Positions 1 through 6,767 of a stretch of 7,837 bases of DNA are shown here, piece by piece (position 1 is the stretch's first letter; each line of letters starts with the position of its first letter). Under the pieces are notes generated by a model. That model worked only from the letters and a program-made list of their open reading frames with translations. It made no database searches and was not told where the DNA came from. Position numbers and translations under genes: made by a program. Origin of the DNA: Chitinophagaceae bacterium (GTDB lineage Bacteria > Bacteroidota > Bacteroidia > Chitinophagales > Chitinophagaceae); contig JAOQAL010000282.1 in the NCBI GenBank assembly GCA_025963615.1, forward strand, positions 1-7,837, in the 5' to 3' direction.

Positions 1-1129
1 GTTGCAGGGCGCGGATAATCTCTCACCCGCATATACCGATGCCAAGGCGATATACAAAGATATTGCTGATGAGCTGGATAAGGCGATCGCTACTATTGCA
101 ATAGGGCAGGCTGCCATTGGTGTAACAGAACTCGCTGGTACCGATGTGATGTTTAAAGGTGATATGACACGTTGGAAGCAATTTGCCAATACACTGAAAC
201 TAAGAATCCTCCTCCGCGGAAATGGCAAGGTTACTTTTTCAAATTCTACTTTTGATGCGGCTGGTTTTCTTACCGAAGATGCCTTGATTAATCCAGGATA
301 TATAAGAGATAATGGACGACAGAATCCCAAATGGGAATCATGGGGATTTGGATACACAGGCAGTGATGCAAATAAAGCCTGGATACCGAATACCTTTGTA
401 TTTAGCTTCTATAATGGCGGGAAATTAGTAGACCCCGCGAGAGGAACTGCTTTGTATTTTCAATATCCTACGACAGGAATTAACAGGCTCGGGGTGGAGA
501 GTAATAGCTTAGTTTCCAGTCCCAGTGGAAGTTTCTGGTATCCTGGAGATGAAAGAGATGGTATTTTAGCAGGTAATGCTACAGGGGCACTAAAAGGTCC
601 TGAAGCTGGATTCCCGGTAATTACAGCAGCAGAAAGTTATTTTATGCAGGCGGAAGCAGTGGTAAACGGAATTCTAACCAGCGGCGATGCAGCTACGCTT
701 TTCAATGATGGCATTGTTGCATCATTTCATTATTTATACGAATTACCGGATGGTTCATTGTCAGGAGATCCTGATGCTGATGCGGCAACCTATATGGCTG
801 ATAATGCGACCAGCTACCTGGTGAATTATTCATTAGCGGCTTCAGCCGATCAACAGCTTGAGGCAATCATTACCCAGAAATATATAGCCTTAAACTATGT
901 AAATAGTGATCAATCCTGGAATGATTACCGCCGTACACATTACCCGGCAATTATAAGTGCTCCCGGTGCTACCGGTGTGCAAACATTCGCTTCATCCGTA
1001 TCTGAAAGTACCCGACCTGATCATTTACCGACCAGGATACTTTATCCTACTAGTGAAGGCGCTTATAATTCAACCAATGTGCCAAAGAATATCAGCCCAT
1101 ACTCTTCCCTTATTTTCTGGGCTTTATAA
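1..1129 (+). CDS. SusD/RagB-family outer-membrane lipoprotein, C-terminal part (5' truncated by window)
   Basis: This is the C-terminal 375 residues or so of a SusD-like nutrient-binding lipoprotein, probably of the SusD_2/RagB type. The frame is open from the first bases of the window and no signal peptide is present, so the real start lies upstream; the TTG at base 2 is an internal Leu codon. By alignment with the second SusD of this window (a 'YTDAKAIY' stretch here matches 'YDDAATIY' at residue 159 there), about 145-150 residues are missing. Family hallmarks visible are 'FKGDMTRWKQFANTLKLR' (about bases 151-209), 'AESYFMQAEA' (about 628-657), and 'SWNDYRRTHYP' (about 914-946), followed by the usual ending in which 'ILYPTSE' and 'NVPKN' precede the stop. 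SusD proteins sit on the cell surface and deliver ligand to a partner SusC, which should be encoded just upstream. The substrate is unknown. It is followed after 21 bases by a DUF1735-type lipoprotein gene, probably co-transcribed. Confidence 0.93.
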   Translation, partial: LQGADNLSPAYTDAKAIYKDIADELDKAIATIAIGQAAIGVTELAGTDVMFKGDMTRWKQFANTLKLRILLRGNGKVTFSNSTFDAAGFLTEDALINPGYIRDNGRQNPKWESWGFGYTGSDANKAWIPNTFVFSFYNGGKLVDPARGTALYFQYPTTGINRLGVESNSLVSSPSGSFWYPGDERDGILAGNATGALKGPEAGFPVITAAESYFMQAEAVVNGILTSGDAATLFNDGIVASFHYLYELPDGSLSGDPDADAATYMADNATSYLVNYSLAASADQQLEAIITQKYIALNYVNSDQSWNDYRRTHYPAIISAPGATGVQTFASSVSESTRPDHLPTRILYPTSEGAYNSTNVPKNISPYSSLIFWAL

Positions 1130-1150
1130 AAATTAAAATTGTAAAAAAAT

Positions 1151-2128
1151 ATGAAGCAGTTAAAAATAAAATTATTACTTTTTTCAGCTACTGTTTTGGG
1201 AATGACTTCCTGCTTAAAAGAGGGATCACCCAATGTTGATACAGGTAATGCAAGCAACATTATTCAATTCTCGAATACCGGAAATAACTCTGCGGCAGCT
1301 TCGTCTAAATATCCCAATTTTTATACAGATCTGGGTAGTTTGGCTGAAGGCGCTACAGCTGAATTTAATTTAAATATCAGCTATGCAGGCTCCGCAAATG
1401 CTCCGGAAGATATTACCGTGAATCTGGTGGTAGATAATGATTTGCTTACACTTTTCAATGATCAGAATGGCACCACGTATGTAATTCCGCCTACTTCTGT
1501 TTTTGCTTTTCCTTCTTCTGTTGTAATTAAGAAAGGGACAAGAACAGCCCAAGTCAAAGCGACTGTTACAAGAAGCGCTGATTATGATTTCGGAGAAGCT
1601 TATGCTATTCCTCTTTCAATAACATCGGCATCAAAGGGAACCATCAGTGATAATTTCGGGAAATCGGTTTATTCGTTTGGTGTAAGAAACCAATTCGATG
1701 GCGATTACGCGATGGATATCACTTCGTCAGGTTGGGCTGCTTATGGAATTTCTGATGGACCTACACTGACCTGGCCCAGTAATATCGGATTGTCAACTAC
1801 GGGAGCGAATACGTTGATCATTGTCGATTATGCCCGGGGTGGCGATGCCTTGCAACCTGCTTTTACAGCTGACGAATCCGTAACTGCATTTGGTGCGACT
1901 ACCCCGCTATTTACTATTGACCCAACCACCTATGCGTTGAGTGTCATTAATAGCACGGCTGATGATGGCAGAGGTCGTATTCTTAAGCTCAATCCGGCAG
2001 CAACACCGGCAGAAAATTCTTATGACCCGGCCACTAAAACTATTCACGCTTCATACATTATGGGGCAAAACGGAAGGCCCGATCAGTATTTTACCCTTGT
2101 GTTAACTTATGTAGGTCCAAGACCTTAA
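1151..2128 (+). CDS. DUF1735-type (BT_3987-like) surface lipoprotein
   Basis: The 325-residue protein has a lipoprotein signal peptide: basic N-terminus (MKQLKIK), hydrophobic core, and a lipobox ending Met-Thr-Ser-Cys with the lipidated Cys at residue 21. The Lys-Glu pair just after the Cys is compatible with surface export in Bacteroidota but is not proof. Residues about 50-175 look like the DUF1735 domain: a beta-rich segment with 'VNLVVDNDLLTLFN', then 'NGTTYVIPP', then 'VVIKKGT'. Residues about 181-325 form a second domain beginning 'QFDGDYAMD' and ending in a 'YDPATKTIHASY' to 'LVLTYVGPR' pattern common at the C-terminus of such proteins. Proteins of this architecture are typically accessory ligand-binding lipoproteins encoded after SusC and SusD; binding of a glycan or other polymer here is an inference. 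The ATG is chosen because it gives the complete signal peptide; there is no Shine-Dalgarno sequence, only an A-rich stretch, as is usual in the phylum. A strong terminator follows 22 bases after the stop, so this is the last gene of its operon. Confidence 0.88.
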   Translation: MKQLKIKLLLFSATVLGMTSCLKEGSPNVDTGNASNIIQFSNTGNNSAAASSKYPNFYTDLGSLAEGATAEFNLNISYAGSANAPEDITVNLVVDNDLLTLFNDQNGTTYVIPPTSVFAFPSSVVIKKGTRTAQVKATVTRSADYDFGEAYAIPLSITSASKGTISDNFGKSVYSFGVRNQFDGDYAMDITSSGWAAYGISDGPTLTWPSNIGLSTTGANTLIIVDYARGGDALQPAFTADESVTAFGATTPLFTIDPTTYALSVINSTADDGRGRILKLNPAATPAENSYDPATKTIHASYIMGQNGRPDQYFTLVLTYVGPRP

Positions 2129-2150
2129 TGAGTAATATAATTACTACTGC

Positions 2151-2183
2151 AAAAAGGCTTCCTGAATATCAGGAGGCCTTTTT
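2151..2183 (+). terminator. Rho-independent terminator after the first SusD/DUF1735 operon
   Basis: Arms 2151-2165 (AAAAAGGCTTCCTGA) and 2169-2183 (TCAGGAGGCCTTTTT) pair over 15 positions, with one G-T wobble, around an ATA loop. The right arm ends in five T's. Because the left arm begins with five A's, the element should also terminate transcription from the other strand. A smaller inverted repeat, AGTAAT-ATA-ATTACT, lies just before it at 2131-2145. The position, 22 bases after a stop codon, fits the end of the upstream operon. Confidence 0.9.
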
Positions 2184-2547
2184 ACTTACTTTTAATTGTT
2201 GATATTGAGTAATGAATCAGTTAATACTTCAAACTATTAACTTAAATGTTTTTGGTTTTTTATCTATTTATGATTTTTTATTCTATAAAGTGTCAATAGT
2301 CTAGAAAAAAGACCGTCTGATAATTTTCGTGTAGCCTTTTATAGTAATAAAAAGTGATATTATTTCTCTATATTCATAAAGCAGTTTGCTTTTAGTTTTT
2401 TGCTTTTTTATATCAAATTAAACTATCGCGCATTAACTTGAACGCCGCTAAAAACAATACTGGTATTTCTTCGTTTTTGTTTTTTGAATTTTGAACCCCA
2501 ATGATTCCAAATAGAAAAATGATTAATATTTAATCTAAATAGGTGTT
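2184..2547. other. AT-rich intergenic region without a recognisable gene
   Basis: This stretch is rich in T and A runs and I see no convincing reading frame on either strand. It must contain the promoter of the secreted-protein gene at 2548, but no strong TAnnTTTG element with an upstream TTTG is present. The nearest candidates are TAATTTTC at 2321-2328 (last base wrong) and a TTTTTTATATC stretch near 2404-2414. There is a 9-base direct repeat TTTGCTTTT at 2385-2393 and 2399-2407, and a short dyad AATAC-TG-GTATT at 2456-2467. None is strong enough to call as a site. Confidence 0.5.
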
Positions 2548-3204
2548 ATGAAAAAACAACTGCTTGTAGTAATTATTATCTTCTCTCTTCCAGGCTTTAT
2601 GTATGCGCAACCCACTAAAAATATTCCGCTGCCGAAAAGTTATCTTTTTGACCATTTTATTGTCGGCTCTGTCTTGTCAATGTCAGGCACCATTGATCAA
2701 GCGCCCTTGAATTACAATGCTGAAGACCAGAGCATCATTTTTTTCAGGGATGGGCAACATTTTATTTTAACCAACCTGGAAACCGTTGATACGGTTTATA
2801 TCGACGGCAGAAAATTTGTTCCTGCCGGCAATATCATTTATGAAGTGCTCACCGATTCATCACCAGTCAACCTGCTTGTAAGTTATCATAGTAAAACACG
2901 CCCGATGACTTCTATTTCAAATCATGACAGTACCACGAAGAAAGTCAGTAATGACGTCAGCAATGCGGTGACAGATGTGTATGTAACCCGCCCTTTTAAT
3001 GGAGACAATAGCGTAGAAATTCAAAAAAGGTATTGGTTAGGCCAGGGAAATAATATTTACAAGGCAAATACCGAAAAGCAATTTGTCAAAGTTTTTTCAG
3101 CCAACCAGGCTGCTGTCAGAAATTATATTAAAATCTCCGGGACAAATTTCGGCAACACAACGGACTTGGTAAAACTCCTGAATTTCTGCAATAATTCCCT
3201 GTAA
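2548..3204 (+). CDS. Secreted/periplasmic protein of unknown function
   Basis: The 218-residue protein has a clear Sec signal peptide: MKKQ, a hydrophobic run LLVVIIIF, then 'MYA' with likely cleavage before Gln21. There is no lipobox cysteine, so it is probably periplasmic or exported as a soluble protein. The N-terminal half is beta-rich: 'APLNYNAEDQSIIFF', 'FILTNLETVDTVYIDGRKFVP' and 'NIIYEVL'. The middle (about residues 118-145) is Ser/Thr/Asp/Asn-rich and looks like a linker. The C-terminal part (about 155-218) contains 'RYWLGQGNNIYKA' and a helical-looking tail with 'NYIKISGTNFGNTTDLVKLLNFCN'. This general pattern recalls short uncharacterised exported proteins common in Bacteroidota genomes, but I cannot name a domain or activity. 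The ATG is fixed by the signal peptide; AGGTG lies only two bases upstream, too close for a standard ribosome-binding site. It stands alone: the terminator at 2151-2183 separates it from the genes before it, and a 282-base gap separates it from susC. Confidence 0.8.
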   Translation: MKKQLLVVIIIFSLPGFMYAQPTKNIPLPKSYLFDHFIVGSVLSMSGTIDQAPLNYNAEDQSIIFFRDGQHFILTNLETVDTVYIDGRKFVPAGNIIYEVLTDSSPVNLLVSYHSKTRPMTSISNHDSTTKKVSNDVSNAVTDVYVTRPFNGDNSVEIQKRYWLGQGNNIYKANTEKQFVKVFSANQAAVRNYIKISGTNFGNTTDLVKLLNFCNNSL

Positions 3205-3236
3205 GCGTCAATCATATAGGCTCATCGACGGGAGCG

Positions 3237-3255
3237 CACCCTGGCCCCCAGGGTG
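3237..3255. promoter_or_regulatory. GC-rich perfect hairpin/dyad next to the putative susC promoter
   Basis: Arms CACCCTGG (3237-3244) and CCAGGGTG (3248-3255) pair perfectly over 8 bases around a CCC loop. It stands out because its surroundings are AT-rich. It ends 8 bases before the TACTTTTG element and occupies the place where a -33 TTTG would be expected, which suits an operator or activator site. It could instead be a terminator of the upstream gene, but no T-run follows directly. Function is inference; the symmetry is seen directly. Confidence 0.45.
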
Positions 3256-3263
3256 GATAATTA

Positions 3264-3271
3264 TACTTTTG
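3264..3271 (+). promoter_or_regulatory. Putative Bacteroidota -7 promoter element (TACTTTTG) for susC
   Basis: TACTTTTG matches the phylum's primary-sigma -7 consensus TAnnTTTG at every fixed position, and the flanks (TTA before, CC after) resemble common promoters of this group. No good -33 TTTG lies 19-21 bases upstream; at 19 bases' spacing there is only CTGG (3241-3244), inside the GC-rich dyad. That may mean an activator-dependent promoter. Transcription would begin near 3278, about 210 bases before the susC start codon. Confidence 0.5.
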
Positions 3272-3315
3272 CCTGTAAAGCAAGGAGTTATTTCCGACAT
3301 CTACCTACCTGAATG

Positions 3316-3335
3316 CGGTAAATCGGGATCTACCG
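3316..3335. repeat. 20-base imperfect palindrome in the susC leader
   Basis: CGGTA at 3316-3320 mirrors TACCG at 3331-3335, and the symmetry continues inward with ATC (3322-3324) against GAT (3327-3329). Nine of the ten pairs could match outside the two-base step; eight do, and 3321/3330 is a mismatch. The centre is GG. This looks more like a protein-binding dyad than an RNA hairpin, because the two-base centre cannot form a loop without opening the inner pairs. It is about 45 bases downstream of the putative promoter element. Confidence 0.3.
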
Positions 3336-3370
3336 TTAACACCACTTTTAACTTAATATTAGAGAAAAAG

Positions 3371-3391
3371 GATTTTTGCAGCAGCAAAATC
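3371..3391. repeat. Inverted repeat in the susC leader (GATTTTTGC / GCAAAATC)
   Basis: GATTTTTGC (3371-3379) pairs with GCAAAATC (3384-3391) over 8 base pairs, with one bulged T and an AGCA loop. In RNA this could form a modest hairpin about 95 bases before the start codon. No T-tract follows, so it is not a standard terminator. No known riboswitch class is recognised. Confidence 0.3.
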
Positions 3392-3486
3392 TGAAGATGA
3401 GTTGTCCAATAAAGGTCCTGAAACCAGTCACACGAACGATAGTGTATCGAAAATCGGTTTTATTCTACACATAAATTGACAATCAT

Positions 3487-6400
3487 ATGAAAAAAATCGC
3501 CTTGCTATGCTCTGCATTTTTGCTCTGTGGAGCGCTGGCATTTGCCCAGCAAAAAACCGTCACAGGAAAGGTAACGGATGAGAAAGGAGATCCTGTTCCA
3601 TTTGCAACAATCTCTGTCAAAGGTTTAAACACTGCAACAGCTGCCGATAAAAATGGCAACTTCTCCATTGACGTTATTGGGGCCAAACCCATCCTTGTTA
3701 TATCTTCCCAGGGATTTGCTTCGCAGGAGATACCGGTGGGTGCCGTGCAAACAGTCAGTGTTAACCTAAAAGCCTCAGGTCAATTGCAGGAAGTGGTGGT
3801 GACTGCGCTGGGCATTCGAAGAACAAGAAATCAATTGCCTTATGCTGCACAACTGGTAAACGCGGACGATGTAAGCAGAACAAGAACAACGAATGTAGGC
3901 AGCAACCTCTCCGGTAGAGTTTCAGGTCTGGAAGTACGTCAAAGTAATTCGCTGGGCGGTTCAACCAATATCGTGATACGAGGGGCTAAATCATTGACAG
4001 GGAATAATCAGGCGTTATTTGTTGTAGATGGAGTTCCATTTGATAATTCAAATGTAAATGCCCTCAATCAGGGTTCGGGACGGGGTGGATATGATTATGG
4101 TAATGCAGCCGCCGATCTTAATCCCGATGATATTGAGTCTATTACCGTTTTAAAAGGGGCGGCTTCCACAGCGCTTTACGGTTCCCGGGGTGGCAACGGT
4201 GTAATAATGGTTACCACAAAAAAAGGCAGACGGGGTTTAGGAATTACGATTAATTCAGGCGTCAATGTTGGAAAAGTAGATAAAACAACTTTCACTACCT
4301 ATCAAAAACAATATGGTGGCGGATATGGTCAATATTATGAAGATGCTTCCGGTTATTTTTTATACCGGGATCCCACGGCTGGTTTTGCTTTTAATAACGC
4401 TCCGGGAAGTGTATTAGTGGTTCCTATGAGCGAAGACGCATCGTATGGCGCTCCCTTTGATCCTAGTTTAATGGTTTATCAATGGGATGCTTTTGTGGAT
4501 CAAACCTCACCCTATTATGGCAAACCAAGGCCCTGGGTAGCTGCCGCTAACGATCCAACAACTTATTTTGAAACCCCCGTGTCTCTAAATAATAGTGTAT
4601 TTATTGATGGCAGCTCTGACAAAGGAACTTTTAAATTAGGCTATACGAAATCAGGCGAAGATGGAATTCTTCCAAATAGTAATATAAGAAAGGACCTGGT
4701 TAATTTCAGTAGTTCGTACAATATTACTCCCAAATTCACAGCCTCCGGTGCTATAAACTATAGCAAAATAAAAGGGTTGGGCAGGTATGGAACAGGCTAT
4801 GACGCAAAAAATCCTATGGCAAACTTCCGGCAATGGTGGGAGGTAAATGTGGATGTTAAAGAATTAAAAGATGCCTATTTCAGAACACATCAAAATACAA
4901 CCTGGAACTGGTCAGATCCTACCAAATTAACTCCAATCTATTGGGATAATCCTTATTGGGATAGGTACGAAAATTACCAGTCGGATAGCCGCTCCCGATA
5001 TATGGGGAATATATCTTTAAACTATAAAATTACCGATTGGTTAAATATCATGGGCAGGGTAGGTACTGATTTTTATAGTGAGTTAAGAGAAGAACGGTTG
5101 GCAGTAGGAAGCATACCATCCTCTATTTTAGGAGAATTATTTGGGGCAGATGCTGAAGGATCGGGATACGGAATGCTTTCCAGGAATTTCAAGGAAACAA
5201 ACTATGATCTCTTAATTAATTTCGACAAGAATATCTCTAAAGATTTTAATTTAAAAGCTTTGTTGGGCGGCAATATCCGGCAAACCAGTCTTAATTCTTT
5301 GTCAGCTAAAACAAATGGAGGCATCATTATTCCCCGCCTCTATTCTTTGTCGAATTCTGCAAATCTCCTGCTGGCGCCAGTGGAGGTTGCTTCAGAATTG
5401 CAGGTGGATGGTATTTTTGCCGGCGCTACCATTAGCTACAAAGATTTTCTTACACTGGATGGCACTATCAGGAGAGACCAATCTTCAACTTTACCTAAAG
5501 AGAATAATGCTTATTATTATCCTTCTGTTTCGGGAGGGTTTGTATTTTCCAACCTGATGAAAAATGTAACCTGGCTATCTTATGGAAAATTAAGAGGAAA
5601 TTATGCCGAGGTAGGTTCAAGCGCTCCTGTATTTAGCATAAATGATGTTTACACGATAAATGCAGCTTTTGGCCCTAATTCTTTAACCTCAACATCACTT
5701 ACAAAAAACAATCCCAATCTGAAACCTGAACGTACAAAAAGCTACGAAGTGGGTTTGGAAGCTTCCTTCTTAAGAGGCCGCCTGGGTTTTGATATTACTT
5801 ATTATAGTGCAAAAACGATTGACCAGATTTTACCGGTATCAATTTCAAGGGCCACAGGCTATAATTCTAAATTTGTGAATGCGGGTACGATTGAAAATAA
5901 GGGTATAGAATTATCAGCTTTTGGTTCTCCCGTTAAAATGCAGGATTTTTCATGGACAATTAATTTAAACTGGACAAGAAACAGGAATAAGGTAACTGAA
6001 TTGCTTGGTGAAATTGACAACCTGTTATTAGCTTCTTACCAGGGCGGCGTTTCTATCAATGCCACGTTGAACCAACCGTATGGAACTATCAGGGGTAGTA
6101 ATTTTGTGTATACCAATGGACAAAAAACGGTGAACGCTACAACAGGCCGTTATGTACTTTCTGCAACATCCAATGAGGTCATTGGAAATTCTAATCCTGA
6201 CTGGATCGGTGGAATACAAAATACGATAAGATATAAGACTCTTACTTTAAACTTCTTAATTGATGTTCGACAAGGAGGCAATGTTTTTTCGCTTGACCAA
6301 TACTACGGCCTGGCTACCGGTTTATACCCGGAAACAGCAGGTTTGAATGATCAGGGTAAGCCCATACGGGGCGTTGCTGCCGACGGCGGTGGAATTATCA

Positions 6401-6753
6401 GGGAAGGCGTAACTCCAGACGGAAAAGTTAATACGCTCAGGGTAAACACTACAAATTATGGCGCTTTTGGATACCGGTATTCCCCGGCTGCAGGTTTCGT
6501 TTATGACGCGAGTTATATAAAACTTAGAGACGTTACACTCACTTATTCTTTGCCAAATCATTTAATTGCAAAACTGGCACCGTTTAAGGGAATAGATTTT
6601 TCCTTGATCGGAAGAAATTTATGGATCATTCACAAGAACCTGCCATATGCTGATCCGGAAGAGACCATGACTTCTGGAAATGCACAAGGTTACCAGGGTG
6701 GAGCTTATCCCAGTGTAAAGAATGTAGGTTTCAACATCAAATTAAGATTCTAA
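3487..6753 (+). CDS. SusC/RagA-family TonB-dependent outer-membrane receptor
   Basis: The 1088-residue protein has the full SusC layout. A signal peptide (cleavage after Ala-Phe-Ala, residue 20) is followed directly by a carboxypeptidase-D regulatory-like beta domain (about residues 23-98, 'VTGKVTDEKGDPVPFATISVKG'-like start), then a TonB-box-like 'LQEVVVTALG' at 100-109. The plug domain (about 112-248) includes 'VVDGVPFDN' near 179 and the SusC signature 'DIESITVLKGAASTALYGSR' from residue 215. The rest is a 22-strand type beta barrel, with the conserved late segments 'KFVNAGTIENKGIELSAFG' and 'YIKLRDVTLTYSLP' and a terminal Phe ('FNIKLRF') as expected for barrel insertion. It has no STN domain, so it is not of the transducer type that signals to FecR-like anti-sigma factors. 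It should import a ligand presented by the SusD encoded 14 bases downstream, powered by TonB-ExbBD; the ligand cannot be told from sequence. The start ATG gives a complete signal peptide and an in-frame TAA lies at 3472-3474. The gene is intact. Confidence 0.96.
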   Translation: MKKIALLCSAFLLCGALAFAQQKTVTGKVTDEKGDPVPFATISVKGLNTATAADKNGNFSIDVIGAKPILVISSQGFASQEIPVGAVQTVSVNLKASGQLQEVVVTALGIRRTRNQLPYAAQLVNADDVSRTRTTNVGSNLSGRVSGLEVRQSNSLGGSTNIVIRGAKSLTGNNQALFVVDGVPFDNSNVNALNQGSGRGGYDYGNAAADLNPDDIESITVLKGAASTALYGSRGGNGVIMVTTKKGRRGLGITINSGVNVGKVDKTTFTTYQKQYGGGYGQYYEDASGYFLYRDPTAGFAFNNAPGSVLVVPMSEDASYGAPFDPSLMVYQWDAFVDQTSPYYGKPRPWVAAANDPTTYFETPVSLNNSVFIDGSSDKGTFKLGYTKSGEDGILPNSNIRKDLVNFSSSYNITPKFTASGAINYSKIKGLGRYGTGYDAKNPMANFRQWWEVNVDVKELKDAYFRTHQNTTWNWSDPTKLTPIYWDNPYWDRYENYQSDSRSRYMGNISLNYKITDWLNIMGRVGTDFYSELREERLAVGSIPSSILGELFGADAEGSGYGMLSRNFKETNYDLLINFDKNISKDFNLKALLGGNIRQTSLNSLSAKTNGGIIIPRLYSLSNSANLLLAPVEVASELQVDGIFAGATISYKDFLTLDGTIRRDQSSTLPKENNAYYYPSVSGGFVFSNLMKNVTWLSYGKLRGNYAEVGSSAPVFSINDVYTINAAFGPNSLTSTSLTKNNPNLKPERTKSYEVGLEASFLRGRLGFDITYYSAKTIDQILPVSISRATGYNSKFVNAGTIENKGIELSAFGSPVKMQDFSWTINLNWTRNRNKVTELLGEIDNLLLASYQGGVSINATLNQPYGTIRGSNFVYTNGQKTVNATTGRYVLSATSNEVIGNSNPDWIGGIQNTIRYKTLTLNFLIDVRQGGNVFSLDQYYGLATGLYPETAGLNDQGKPIRGVAADGGGIIREGVTPDGKVNTLRVNTTNYGAFGYRYSPAAGFVYDASYIKLRDVTLTYSLPNHLIAKLAPFKGIDFSLIGRNLWIIHKNLPYADPEETMTSGNAQGYQGGAYPSVKNVGFNIKLRF

Positions 6754-6767
6754 AAACATTATAGCAT

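Larger units (their letters stand above)
3205..3486. other. Non-coding leader region upstream of the SusC gene
   Basis: The 282-base gap contains no convincing gene. The longest frame in register with susC starts at ATG 3397, would encode about 25 residues and stops with TAA at 3472-3474, so susC cannot be extended upstream through it. The region carries a promoter-like element at 3264-3271 and dyads at 3237-3255, 3316-3335 and 3371-3391, listed separately. If the promoter is right, susC mRNA has a leader of roughly 200 bases. There is no T-tract terminator after the upstream gene, so read-through from 2548-3204 into susC is possible. Confidence 0.55.

Noticed and set aside
1..1129. TTG at base 2 as the true start of the first SusD gene
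   Set aside because: The product would lack the signal peptide, the lipobox and about 145 residues of the family core; the gene is simply cut by the window edge.
1063..1260. Minus-strand open frame of 65 codons across the SusD/DUF1735 junction
   Set aside because: It overlaps two well-supported plus-strand genes and its translation has no recognisable features; it is a shadow frame.
2151..2183. Terminator hairpin as an inverted repeat of a mobile element or attachment site
   Set aside because: The two arms are separated by only three bases, with T's on the downstream side directly after an operon; a terminator explains it fully.
2321..2328. TAATTTTC as a -7 promoter element for the secreted-protein gene
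   Set aside because: The last conserved base is wrong, no TTTG lies at the right distance upstream, and it is 220 bases from the start codon.
3450..3461. AAAA-TCGG-TTTT inverted repeat near the susC start codon
   Set aside because: It has only four A-T pairs; it is too weak and too likely by chance in AT-rich sequence.
3397..3474. Possible 25-residue leader peptide (ATG 3397 to TAA 3472-3474) before susC
   Set aside because: It has no ribosome-binding context, no signal sequence, no regulatory codon run, and is short enough to occur by chance.
5315..5557. Plus-strand 80-codon frame inside the SusC gene
   Set aside because: It lies wholly within the barrel-coding part of an intact SusC gene in another frame and resembles no known protein.
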